Source: Mrakia gelida
Taxonomy: Eukaryota > Basidiomycota > Tremellomycetes > Cystofilobasidiales > Mrakiaceae
DNA length: 64,000 nucleotides
Assembly (NCBI GenBank): GCA_024345305.1
Contig: BRON01000013.1
Location: 248,001 to 312,000 of the forward strand
Direction of reading: 5' to 3'
Shown here: positions 37,254-48,672 of the stretch, piece by piece
How positions within the stretch are numbered: the stretch's first letter is position 1
Layout: every line of letters begins with the position of its first letter
Program-made: the position numbers and the translations under genes
The notes under the pieces: model-generated
Database searches by the model: none
What the model was told of the DNA's origin: nothing
Seen by the model: only the letters and a program-made list of their open reading frames with translations

Positions 37254-37724
37254 CTTTGCTTCCTTCTTGAGGAGTTTGGCGAAAGAAGGCTTGGAAATCG
37301 TAGAAGAGTAGAGAGGAGAGGAGAAGAGAAGGGGTATAAAAGGGGGGGAAAGAGCTCCTTTTGTCGGGTGGGGGGTGGAGGAACAAGAAGAGAGGGAGGG
37401 AAGGAGAGAGAGAGCTCAAGAAACGAAAAGCGAGTCGTCGAGTCGAAGCGAGCTCGAGAGCCGAGAACTGACTCCCATCATCAGGAAATACATACAAGAC
37501 CGGATCCGAACAAGATCGCACACCTCAAGCAGACTCGGGAAATCGAATAAGAAACACTTGCAAGTAAACTTTCAGACCAGTTTGAATCCTTCTTGAGCTC
37601 GCTGAGCCTGACCTCCTTCCTTCCTCCTCCCCTCCACCTCCTCCTCCCTTCTCTTTCCTCTTGTTCAGCTCTCTCCCTGCACCCCAGACTCGACTCTTGC
37701 TCGCTTCTTCACACCTCTCACGGC
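37254..37724. promoter_or_regulatory. Divergent promoter of GCN1 and HUL4-like gene
   Basis: These 471 bases lie between head-to-head ATGs. A GA-rich block at 37300-37440 flips to a CT-rich block at 37600-37680, so each gene has a pyrimidine-rich sense-strand leader. The promoter role is inferred from layout. Confidence 0.5.
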
Positions 37725-40700
37725 ATGTTCTCTCGGTCATCGGCTAACAAGGAGGAAGACTCGAGCAACGGCGGTGGTGGAGGAGGGCAGGCTGGATCTT
37801 CTGGAGGATCGAGGTCAACGTCAGGCTCCATGTTCGGTTTCTTCTCAGGAAGTAGCAACAGCTCAACAAATCGTGAGTAGTCGACCTCTCTCCCTATACG
37901 ACCCTCGGCCCTCTTCTCTCTTTCAGCGAAAGCTCAGCTTCTGGGTCGAGCTCCTTTGGAGGGAGAGTCATCATCAGCCTCAACATCTCTCATTCCTCCC
38001 TTTCGCTTCTTCCCCTCCTCGTCCTGACGGTTTACAACTTTGTTTCGTTCAACCTCAGCCTCTTCCTCGTCCAAGAAGAAGGAGAAACCTCTACCCCTCC
38101 GTCCTCCAGAATCGCTGCCTCCTCAGCAATATCATCGTTACGCTCCTCATCCATCTCGGCCTTCCCCTCCTCATCCAGATCACCTTCCCTCCTCCTCCTC
38201 TCGTCGCGCCGCCAGCAACTCCCATCCTCACTCCAACTTCGACGACCAAGCTCCTCCTCCTCGTGCCCGCACATCCTCCAGGCCGCCTTACTCTCCTACC
38301 CAATCCTCCCAACCTCTTCCTGGAGCGGCTCACGACTCAGCAGCAGCAGTCGCACCGCATCGGACGACGCATCACTCTCGAAACAAGTCCTCCAGCGGTT
38401 TGACGACCGAGAACAGAGGCTCGTCACCTCCTCGTCAGCTTGCAGACGGAGATGCAGCTGTGGTAGACAAGGATGCTGCTCCTGCAGAGGAACCGTGGGA
38501 GAGGGAGGCCAGGTTGATGAGGGAAGAGAGGGCTGAGAGGGCGAAAGGTCATCGAATCTCGAATTCGTGAGTGTCGCGTCTCTTCCGACCTTCCTTGCCC
38601 AAAACGATACTGATTTAGACTTCTTCTGGCTCTTTTTAGGCTCGACCGGAAACCTCTTAAGCTCACTATTGATCCTCAAGCAGCTGCTCAGCCTCGAGAT
38701 CAGTTCCACATCCCCAGCTTCCCTTTCCAAGCACCGACGCCGACGACCGCCCTTTCAACCCACACCTCGATGCCCTCTCTAGCGTCCGAGCTCGCTCTTC
38801 TCGCCACGGAACCTCCCAAACAGGATCCATCCCTTCCTCCACCTCCTCTACCCATCCCAACTCCAGCTCCGGTCCCACCACCTCCTCCGCCCTCAGCAGC
38901 TTGGGGAAACCTCCTCTCCCTCTCGTCCGCTCAGACAAAATCGAACTCCCACAACTCTTCGTCGTCGATGTTTGGACCACCAGTCTTCTCGTCGTCTCGT
39001 CCACGTCGAGCAGCTTCCCCTCCTCCACCAGCACCTCCACCAGCACCTCCGGCTCGTTCCTCTTCGCCTCCTCCACCACCACCTCCTCCTCCCGAAACGA
39101 AACGATCAGCGTCGAACCCGTTGGCCGTCCAGACCCCGCTCGAACCTCCAGCAGCCATTTCCCAACCTCCTCCCTCATCGTCGCCCAAGTGGAAATCCCT
39201 CCTACCACGAGGACCCAACGCGAACGTCCACGCGCCGACCGAGGAATCGACGAGCATCGCCCCTCGTCCACCTTTCCTCTCCTCGCACAAAGCCTCCTCG
39301 TCGATTGGAGAACCCTCTTCGACACAAGCAACGGCATCGCCTTGGGAGAACCTCCTCGCTCTGTCCTCGGCAGCAGGTCCTTCGACGATTCACGGCCCTC
39401 CCATCTTCCACCTCCCTGCTTCGAACCCTTCCACCCCTCCAGCTACTGCCCCACCACCACCGCCACCATCCTCCTCCTCGGACATCAACCCTCCTCCGGC
39501 AAGCCAATACCACACCACCAACCCCTGGGAGAACCTCATGGCAGCAGCCGCGAACGGGACGACTCCTCCCATCCCTTCGACCTCTTCCTCCTCGACGCGA
39601 CCTCCTCACTCCAAAAGCTCCCACAAACAACCTTCTCACCCGGCTATCACTTCACCACCACCTCCACCCTCATCATCGTCGCGTCACAAGCCTTCGAACT
39701 CGATAGGAGGAGGAGGTCTTCTCGTTCCCGCTCCAAATCTACTGAGCAAGAGGGAGGATCGAACAGGACCTCTGGGAGGAGTTCCGAGTGGGTCTGGGTC
39801 AGGGTCAGGAGGGATAGGTATAACTGGATTCGTGAAGGGAGGGAACGGAGATGGATCGAAGGGGAAGGGGAAGCCTGAGATGGTGAGTTCTTTTCTCTGA
39901 CGAACGACGCGTCTCGTTTCTTCGACGCGTTGCTGTTTCTGACTTCCTTTTGCCCGCAATCACGCAGTCCACCTCACCCTGCATCTGCTGCTCTGCAACT
40001 CTGCAGTATCCCAAGACCGTCTCGAGCTTCAGATGTACCGTCGTTCGTCCCCCTTTCCCTTCCCACTCCCATCCCTCCCTTCCTCCGCTCCCTTCTTCCC
40101 AAACTCACCCCAACCCCCCTCCCTCTTTTTCCCCCACTTCGTTCGCACAGTGCGGAACCATAACCGACACCGACCTCTCCTCCCGCCGCGCCGCCGGTCT
40201 CCCCAAACAATCCGACCCTTTCCCTCTCTCGATCAACCGTTTCCGAGCCCTCCTCGACTCCGCTCGAAACGCGTCCAACGCTCCCTCGTCTCCATCAGCG
40301 AGCAGCTTCAACCTCGAGGACTACGAGTCGGATGACGAGGTGGAGGAGGCGAGGACTATTGAGGGGGATAGTGGGGAGGAGGAGGAACGAGAGCGAGAGG
40401 GAACTCGGGGTGGTGGAGGGGAGGAAGGGAGGAGGAGACGGAGGAGCGGGGGAGGAGGAGGGGGTGGGTTGAGGTTGGAGGTGCAGGAGGAGAAGAACAA
40501 GGAGAAGGAGGAGTGGTGGAGACCGCTGGAGGCGGAGTTGTTCGCGGTGTTTTCGCATTGGAGTTCGTTGTCGGGGAGTTTCTCGAATGTGAGTGTGGAG
40601 ACGCGTCGCTCGGTCTTCTTTCCCGCTTCATTATCGTCTCCCTTCTTCTCGATCGTCACTCTTCCTCGTGGACACCCAGCTGACCTGCTTCCTCCTTTCC

Positions 40701-43653
40701 TTTCGCCAGGGCGTCGAACCATCCATTTTCGACCCAGGAGTCGACATGATCGAACTTCGAGCGTTCTACGAACTTCTCTCGATCTTGCCTTCGGAACTTG
40801 GTCAGGCGGTGGTGAAGGGTCTGGAGGGACTTCTGAGGCGGCCGAGGAGGAGGTTCGATAGTGGGCTAGGACCGAAAGGATTGAGTTGGGTGAGTCGCGT
40901 CCCTTCCGTCGTTCGTCGAGGGGGAGCCGAAACGAAACGAGAGCTGATCCCCACCACTGCGTCCTTCCCTTTCCTCCCAGGTCCTGATCGTTCTAGAGGT
41001 GAGTTTCAGTCGTTCTCCTAGTTCGTCCACATCCCTACTAATCCGCTTCTTTGGTCTTCCTCTGCCAGAACCCTCTCCTCTTCCGCAACGGCTCGAACGA
41101 ATCCCAAGCCGCCGGCTCAGTCATCAAACGCTTCCTCGGCTTCGTCTCCAACCTCGCCAACGATCAACATCACTACCTCGTGCACTGGTTCTGTCGTCTC
41201 TACACCGCTGAGGAGTTCCAACGCAGAGTCGAGCTCATCAACATCACGTTCGTTCGATTCCCTCTTCCTTCCCTCCCTCCTTCTCCTCGCTGACTTTACT
41301 CTCGCCCTCGACGTCTTCCAGCCTCGTCCCTCGAATCCGAAAACACATGCAAGCTTCAGACGTCGCTCCAGCTCTTCGAGCGAGCAAGCCTCTCCCTTAC
41401 CTGCACGACTGGAAGTTCCGATCAGCAGCTCGAACGCTCTCCCTTTTCTACGCCGCCAACGCTTTGTCGCAGCAGATCCCGGTGTCGTCGTTCTACATTA
41501 CGCTGTTGGATAACTTGGATGTGGTGGCGGACTACGAGTGTTGGATCAGGACTGCTAGGTGAGTGAGGTTTCGTTGAGCTTCGCGTCTCGTCCTGTTTCG
41601 TTTCGAGATTTGGTCGTGTTTCGAGCTAGAGGCTGATTGCTTTTCCTCTCGTCACCTCCGATCTGTCTAGCACGAGCTCCAAGAGCGCCTTCTTCCTCTC
41701 CCAGTACCCTTTCCTCCTCTCGCTCGGAGCGAAGCTCAAAGTTCTCGTTCACGATTCGAAGTTCGTCTCGCGTTCACTCTTTTCCTTTTCGCCCGACTCC
41801 CTGTTTCCCCGTCTTTCTCACCTCTGACCTCGTTTCGCCTACCCCAGGAAACAACAACAGCAAGCCCAATCCTCCATCGACCCTTCAGACGGTCGTCGTC
41901 TCGTCCAGCCTCACATCACCATTCGAGTTCGACGAGATCGACTTCTCGAGGATTCGCTCAACCAGATCTCGAGCTCGATCCATCATCTCAAGAGGGCTTT
42001 GAGGATCGAGTTCGCGGGAGAGGAAGGAGTGGATGCCGGAGGGTTGAAGAAGGAGTGGTTCTTGTTGCTGGTCAGGGAGTTGTTGGATCCGAGATACGGT
42101 GAGTAGGCTGGACGCTTTGAGCTGGACGGAGAGACGGATGGGACGCGTTCGCTGACTTCCTCTGTGGTCCTTTTATTCGCTAGGGATGTGGCTCACGGAC
42201 GAGGACTCGGGCTTGTGTTGGTTCAACCCTGGTTCGTTCCGTTTTTCCTCACTGCTCGGATCGTCGTCGCAAATTCGAAACGCCAACTCACCAACCCTCT
42301 TCTTCTTCGTCCCCTTCGCAGCGAGTCTCGAATCCGCCGAGCAGTACACCCTCATCGGAGTCGTCGTCGGACTCGCCGTCTACCACGCCTCAGTCCTCGA
42401 CATTCCTCTTCCTGGAGCTGCTTTCAAACGACTCCTCAACAAGCCCGTCACCATCGACGATCTCGCGGAGTGGCAGCCTGCTCTCGCTCGAGGACTGAAG
42501 AACCTGCTCAAGTTCGATGGGGACGTGGAGACGGTTTTCTGTAGGAGTTTTGTTGGGGAGGTGAGTCGACAAGCTTCCGAGTCGGTCGCTTCGTTGTGAC
42601 GTTGCGGCGACGGGAAGCTGACGCGACGTTCTTGCCTCGAACAGTACGAGTCCTACGGCGAGATCATCAGCGTCCCTCTGATCCCTGGAGGAGCTGACAT
42701 TCCCGTCACCGAGAAGAACAGGGAAGGTGAGCAGCCACGACCTCGTCTCACACCTTCGTTTCGCGAACGCTGACTTCCTTTGCTCTTTCCTCGTCCGCAG
42801 AATACGTCGACCGCCTCGTCCAGTTCCTTCTCGTCGACTCCGTCTCTCGCCAATTCAAGGCTTTCCAACGAGGGTGGCTCTCGGTCTGCGAAGGTGAGCG
42901 TCCGTCGAATCGATTCTCGTCGTCGCGTCGAGGGCCTCGCTGACTTCTTCGTTCTTCTTCCAGGAAACGCTCTCTCGCTCTTCCATGCTGAGGAGATTGA
43001 GCTTCTCGTGCGAGGCTCGCCTGAGGCTTTGGATGTCGGGCAGGTGAGTTTGGGTTCTTGGTTCGAGGTGGGAGAGGAAGAGGACGAGGGCTGACTTTCG
43101 ACTCGCCCCGTTTCAGCTTCGTTCGGTTACTGTTCTCGATGGGTTCTCGCCGAGTGATCCTCTCATCGAGTACGTAACATGACCTATTCAGTCTCTTCTA
43201 GTTCGCTTAGCTGACTCGCTCTCGTCTCATCCAGATCGCTCTGGGCTCTCATCGGAAGCTTCGAACCTCAAGAGCAGCGGAAGTTCCTCGCTTTCGTCGT
43301 CAGTTCAGCTTTCTCTCGCCTCTTTCGCCTTCCGACCGCTTTCTAACCCGACCTCGTCTCATCCTTTCTGTTACTCAGACTGGTAGCGACCGAATCCCAG
43401 CAACAGGAGTAGGAGCGATGGTCTTCCGAGTTCAAGCCAACAACCATCCTCTCACCCATCTCCCGAGTTCGTCCCATCCCTTTCTCCCTCGCCTCCCGTC
43501 CTCTCGCTCCCTCGCTGACCATCTTCTCTTCGATTCACAGCCACCCATACCTGCTTCAACCTCCTCTCGCTCCCGAGATACAGGTCGCGCTCGGCGTTGA
43601 ACAAGAAGCTCGTCGAGGCGGTTGGGATGAGCTCCGGTTTCGGTTTGAAGTGA
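37725..43653 (+). CDS. HUL4: HECT E3 ubiquitin ligase, HUL4/UBE3A-like
   Basis: Transfers ubiquitin to substrates through a catalytic cysteine. The ATG at 37725 (MFSRSSANKEEDSSNGGGGG) opens a long, low-complexity Ser/Pro/Gly region covering about the first 700 residues. A small zinc ribbon follows, built from CICCSATLQYPKTVSSFRCT joined to QCGTITDTDLSSRRAAGLPK, as in Hul4. The middle has NPLLFRNGSNESQAAGSVIK and HHYLVHWFCRLYTAEEFQRR. The HECT domain then runs AGGLKKEWFLLLVRELLDPR, MWLTDEDSGLCWFNP, ESAEQYTLIGVVVGLAVYHA, PVTIDDLAEWQPALARGLKN, FSLFHAEEIELLVRGSPE and the active-site segment PTHTCFNLLSLPRYRSRSAL, ending GMSSGFGLK and TGA at 43651. The Cys in HTCFNLL is the ubiquitin acceptor. More than fifteen exons. 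The name follows the zinc ribbon plus HECT order. Confidence 0.9.
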
Positions 43654-44287
43654 TTTTTTTTTCGCTTTTTCTGTGTCGATATGTACAGTTGCATGTTTCT
43701 AGAGTTCCATGGAGGTCCTTATTCATCTGCTTCGGTCGTTCGTCGTGCTTGGGAGAGGGTCGCGACGATGGAACGGCGCGCGTCCGATCACTCGTTCCTT
43801 GGATCATCTCTTTTCGTCATTTTTTCACCGTTCGTTCGAATCTTTTTCACTCTTCATGTTCGACTGTCTCTTTTCGTGACCAGATGAGAAATGAAGGGGA
43901 TCGGAAGGGGGAGAAAGCGGGCGAGCCCTCAGCTGCGTACCAAACTCGAAAGGAAACCTCGAACAGAGAGGTTTTCGCACCCTGCCCCCGTCCCTCAAGA
44001 AAAGCTCAACGTGCGGCCCTCCTTCCTTCTGCTCTACGACCCAACCGCCTACACGCTCGCCTACCCCTCGTCCCCAGGATCTACGCTCAAAAAAGAGTGT
44101 CAAAAAAGGAAGCTTTGCTGACCTTTGGCTCTTCGTTTCTCTTCCCTCCCTTCGCTCCCTTCCTTCACCTCGACCTCAACCGACCCTTTCCTTCCCTCCT
44201 CCCGGTCCAACCTCAAACTCCAACCAACTTCAATCAACTCTCAATCCCTTCTCCTACCTCCCCTCTATCCAACGGTCCTACTTTCAG
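43654..44287 (+). promoter_or_regulatory. RPL16 upstream region with probable 5' UTR intron
   Basis: This 634-base region upstream of the ribosomal protein gene contains TTTGCTGACC at about 44115 and a long pyrimidine run, ending in CTTTCAG placed directly before the ATG at 44288. That is the pattern of a 5' UTR intron acceptor abutting the start codon, common in fungal ribosomal protein genes. The donor was not located with certainty. No protein-coding gene was found. Confidence 0.55.
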
Positions 44288-45776
44288 ATGGCCACCTTCT
44301 CTTCCACCCCCATCATCGTCGACGGAAAGGGTCACTTGCTCGGACGATTGGCCTCCATTCTGTCCAAGCAGATCCTCAACGGACAGAAGGTCGGATTACA
44401 TCCAAATTTGGGTTGCAGGAGGATGGAGAGGAGATCAAGGTGTATATATACAGGGCGAGAGACTGACTCTCTTGCTTTTTTGGAAACTTGGGGAATGGAT
44501 TTTTGGTTGGTGTCGGATCGTTGGACGTGCGCTTGGATGGGACTGCTTGCTGTTGGGAACTCTGCTGGAACGGGATTGGGAACTGGTGTGATGCGTTGGG
44601 GATATACAGGTCACCGTTGTCCGATGCGAGGAGATCAACATCTCCGGCTCGTTCTTCAGGAACAAGGTGCGTCCCTTCCCTCCCTTCCTCCCTTCCCTCA
44701 ACAGCTCGACACCTTCGCCCTTCCTCCCTCGCCTCCGCCCTTCCCTCCCTCGACCTCCCTCCTCAAGACCTACCCACCCACCACTCCTCTCAGCAACCCA
44801 CTCCCCTCCCTCGGCTCCAGCACCTCCACCTCCTCTCCTCATGGATTCCCTAGCCACGTCTCGTCGAAACTCCCAGGTCCTTACGCTCTCGCCCTTTCTC
44901 TGGTTCCCTCCTCCTCCCTCCTCAGCTGCGATACCACAACTTCCTCCACAAGAGGCATATCGTCAACCCCAAGAAGTCCGGACCCTTCCATCACCGAGCT
45001 CCTTCGAGAATCTTGTACAAGGCCATCCGTGGTATGGTGAGTCCGGTCTCGAATCGAACTCTCGCAGAGACGGAAGGGCGAAGGCGAAGCTGACCTTTCT
45101 CTCTTCCTTCCTTCGCCTCGTCCGTTCTTCTCTCGCCACCTTAGGTTCCCCACAAGACTGCTCGAGGAGCCGCTGCCCTTGAGCGACTGAAGCTCTTCGA
45201 GGGTATGCCCCCTCCCTACGACAGGAAGAAGAAGATGGTCGTCCCCAACGCTCTCCGAGTCTTGAGGCTGAAGCCCGGACGAAAGTACTGGTGAGTCGCT
45301 CGCTCTTCGCTTCTTCTTTCTTTCGCTGCTGCTGGATTGTGGTGGGAGGATGCTGGTGCCGAGGGAGATGGGAGATTACGGTCTTGGGGAAGGAAGGATG
45401 GCACAGGGAGGGAAGGGAAGAAACCGAACGTCGAAGCTGACCTTTTCTTTCTCGTCTCGTTCGTCGTTTTCCTCCTCACCAGCACCATCAAGCGATTGTC
45501 GCACGAGGTCGGATGGGGATACAAGGACGTCGTCGACACCCTTGAGGAGAAGAGGAAGGTCAAGGCTCTCGCTTACCACGAGCGAAAGGTTCGTCGTCTC
45601 TCACTCCCACCCTCTCCTCCCTTTCCCTCCCTTTCCCTCCCTCCCTCCCTCTCACACTAACCTACCCCCTCTTCTTCGATTCGTTTCACCAGACCGCCTC
45701 GGTCAAGCTCGCCCAGAAGGCTACCGCTTCCGTCTCCCACCCCGCCGACGCCAAGTTGGCCGAGTTCGGATACTAG
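44288..45776 (+). CDS. RPL16: 60S ribosomal protein uL13 (L13A/L16)
   Basis: Structural protein of the large ribosomal subunit. Six exons give [34 protein letters not shown], then [19 protein letters not shown] (44610 on), [104 protein letters not shown] and the tail [19 protein letters not shown], with TAG at 45774-45776. Length is about 200 residues, normal for the family. Introns 1 (44390-44609) and 2 (ending 44925) are over 200 bases, much longer than others in the window, as is usual near the start of ribosomal protein genes. Confidence 0.97.
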
Positions 45777-46379
45777 ATTTCCCTCGAATAGATGGAAGTT
45801 TGGTTTGACGACGATTGGACGAAGGAAAGGGAGGGAGGTTGAGGGAAGGATCTCCGTTTATGCTTATGACCCTCCTGAGGCTATGGGATCTTGCTTTTTC
45901 GCGATCTTTGGGTAGGAGGGAGTGGGAAAGAGAGGGGAGGGAGAGGGGAACGCGACGACCAAGCGACTCTCTTTGAACTGGGAGAGAGGCTGAGTGCGTT
46001 TTCTTTTCGGCAGAGAAACGAGTCTGAGATCCGTGCTGTCGATCTGAACTTTCTTGGGCACGGGGAAGAGCGAGACCAGCTCGAGAATCGTCGCGTCGTC
46101 TTCGAATCGAGTCGAGCGACTCGAGCTCGCGTCGTTTCCTTTCGACGCTTCGAGCTCGAAGTGGCCTGAGATACGTCGGCGTCCTAGCAGGTGCATCCAA
46201 AGACTTGCTTGTTCCTCTTTGAAACTTCAAAATTCAGTCGCGTCCCTCCAGCAGCTCGCCGGAGTCCGAAACGAACGAGCCGACCTCCTCTCTCCCCTTC
46301 CTCCGCCCTCCCTTTCATCGACCAACTCCATCTTCCCCTTCACAGCAGTTACGACCGTTTCACTCTTCTTCAAAGCAGA
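45777..46379. other. Intergenic between RPL16 and damaged RRM copy
   Basis: About 600 bases. One plus-strand frame (about 45960-46167) reads LFELGERLSAFSFRQRNESE and further balanced sequence, preceded by a plausible CTGAG...GGCAG acceptor. It has no ATG or recognised family and may be part of the upstream remains of the RRM copy or chance. Nothing else is seen. Confidence 0.3.
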
Positions 46380-48672
46380 TATACCATCCTGAGTGAGTTG
46401 CTCGTCTTCCTTCACGAGGCGAGGGTATGGAGGTAAGTTGGTGAAGCGAGACAGCGAGACTGACCTGACGGATCCGTCCTCCCCTCCCCTCCCTCCCTTC
46501 CCTTTCGCTTCGTTCTTTCAGAGCTTCTCGTGCACCCGGAGGTGAGCTCTTTTTGCTCTCCGCTTCTCTCTTATCACATCAAGCTCTCCCCGTATGACCT
46601 TGCGTCTTTCTCTGTTCTCTCTGGCCGTAGGGACCGCTTCGAAGGAGGTCGACGATGTTGAGCTCGAGTGAGCTTCCTCCCTCCACCTTCTCTCCGTCCA
46701 CCACCTCCCGTAGACGTCCCTGAGCTGACTCTCGTCTTCATTCGACCATCTCGCAGATGCTTTGCCCTTCTGAGGGAGCTTGGAATCCCTTTCCCAACGA
46801 CTGGACCCGGCACGACAAGCTCTGTCGAGGAGGCAAGCGAGGGTCAGGCCATGAAGGAGAAGGGTGGCGAGGGACGCTCCCTGGAAGAATCTATCGGAGC
46901 GTGAGTCGCTCTGTCGACCCTTTGGAGCTTACTTTAGGAGTCTTTGCAGTCGCTCATTCATTCGACGCGTTCTGGATCGTTCTCTGCAGGTCAACATCGC
47001 CGCCGGAACCAGGACCGACGGAGAGCTCACAGGCGTCGCCTTCTCGCGCTGCTTCTTCTTCGAGGTGAGTACTCCCCGGCTTCTAGAGACCATCAGAGCC
47101 CAACTAAAACCCAACCTCTTCCCATCAGTGCTCTTCTCGAAGAGTCGGTCGCTTCCACCTCTCTGCCCTCGCCGTCGAAGCAGGTCGACGACGCGCCTCC
47201 CAGAGGACGAGATTCCTCGTCGCTCTCGTCCGTCTCTTCATCTTCTCTCTTTCTGCAACTCCCTTTTGTTCTGGGAACCATGCTGAATGTCGGCATTGCT
47301 TTCACAGGCTCTCTCGAACCGATTCTCGTCACGATTCGCCGCCTGGTCACTCGTCGAGGGACTCGAGGTGCGTCTGCGATTTTCTCTTCGACTTTGCTCG
47401 CTAGACGGACGCTGACCATCTTGTTCATCACTGATTGACTCGACAGGGCAAGGAGTCGATCTCCCCGAGGTGAGAGAGCAGGTGAGAGCTCCAAGAGCCG
47501 ACTGGACAACTCAACTCGAACCGTCGTGTGCGAGGTTAGTCTCCCTTCCCTTCTTCGCTTCGCTCTGACCCCTCGACTGACGCTACCTCTTCTTCAGAAC
47601 CTCTCCATCAACATCAGTAGGGCTCAACTGGAGAGGCACTTCCGAAGTCTGAGATTCATGGAGTCAGTCGGCTCTCTTCGTCGCGCTCGGTCGCTGTTTA
47701 ACCTCTCGCTTTCTGACGCGCGTGATCCCCCTTCTTCCGTAGCATCCGGTTCTGGAAGAAGAAAGGCGGAGAGTATGTCTTTGCGAACGTTCTTCTATGT
47801 GTTCGTTGCCGTCCTCTTCACTCTTCGGGCGTCGAAGGGAAACCGAGCTTCGGCGGATCACTTTTTCGCTTCTCTCGCAGTCTCCCGCAGAAGCTCAGCT
47901 CGCAATCCGACGACTCGATGGTGAGCTCTCAGATCGCTCCGGCTACTTCCCTGCAAGTTCCATAGCGCGTGCTGACAACGCTCGCTCCAAACAGGTACGA
48001 AAATCGGTTGTTATCCTCAGCCCACCACGATTCGATTGGCCGATGCTTCGTCTGCTTCCCCTCCTGCACCTCGGTATGCATCGCCACCACGTCTCCACTA
48101 CAGGCTGCGCTCTCGTTCTCCGGAGACGCGAACTCGAGGGACCGCTGAAATTGGCCACAGGCGTCTGTTCATCCCGGTAAGCCAGACGCGTCGTTTTTGT
48201 GTCCGAATCGCTTACTGAAACTGGCGTCTCCCCACTGTCTTCAATCGACACAGGCTCTGGATCCTTCTGTCTCGGAACGCAGACTCCGCGAGCTCTTCTC
48301 TCCATTTGGGCTACTTAAAACGTGAGCGAGCGACCTCGACTTTGAGTCGCAAACCGGCCACGTTCTCAAACTTCGACTGAAGAGTCTTTTGCCTTCCCCT
48401 CGCTTCTTCCAGCATTCGCGTCGGAGTCAAGTCCGGGACTAGGGATCAACATCAGGCGTTCATCAACTACGAGGATCACCGCGATGGTCAGTAGCCTTGT
48501 GCGTTTCGAAGTCCTCCTTCCTCGCGAGGAGGCTCACGCGTCGACGTCGCCTCTCGTTTCCTGCTCTCCTTCCCTCGCAGCTCATGCCGCTATCCAAGCG
48601 ACGAATGGCTCGATCATCGGATCCTGGAAGAGTGCAGTCAAGCTATCGGTTCCGCCGACGAGACGCTGAGAG
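46380..48672 (+). pseudogene. Second RRM/RS gene copy, start and third RRM missing
   Basis: Paralogue of the gene at 23679-26392, in the opposite orientation. Exons line up one for one: ASRAPGGTASKEVDDVELE, CFALLRELGIPFPTTGPG, the RS linker, RTVVCENLSINISRAQLERH, IRFWKKKGGEYVFANVLL, SPAEAQLAIRRLDG, TKIGCYPQPTTIRLADASSA, RLFIP, ALDPSVSERRLRELFSPFGL, IRVGVKSGTRDQHQAFINYE and AHAAIQATNGSIIGSWKSAV. It then reaches KLSVPPTRR and TGA at about 48670. Where the intact copy has ATGGAATCT, this one has no ATG and the upstream frame is open without a Met. RRM3 is absent. Splice sites are largely kept, so it could still be transcribed, or use an unseen upstream start exon. Pseudogene is the favoured but unproven reading. 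Confidence 0.6.
46756..47572 (+). repeat. Near-identical tract shared with 25250-26057 (inverted)
   Basis: Right-hand member of the inverted near-identical pair. Identity starts at TGCTTTGCCCTTCTGAGGG and ends shortly after CTTCGCTTCGCTCTGA. Introns inside are as well conserved as exons, which is unlike the strongly diverged flanks of the same gene pair. Confidence 0.85.

Noticed and set aside
38770..39960. Several long frames on both strands over the Pro/Ser-rich part of the HUL4-like gene
   Set aside because: All are low-complexity shadows. Only one plus-strand frame connects to the zinc ribbon and HECT exons.
23679..48672. The inverted RRM pair as terminal inverted repeats of a transposon
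   Set aside because: The enclosed genes are conserved housekeeping genes, no transposase or target duplication is visible, and the repeats are spliced gene copies.
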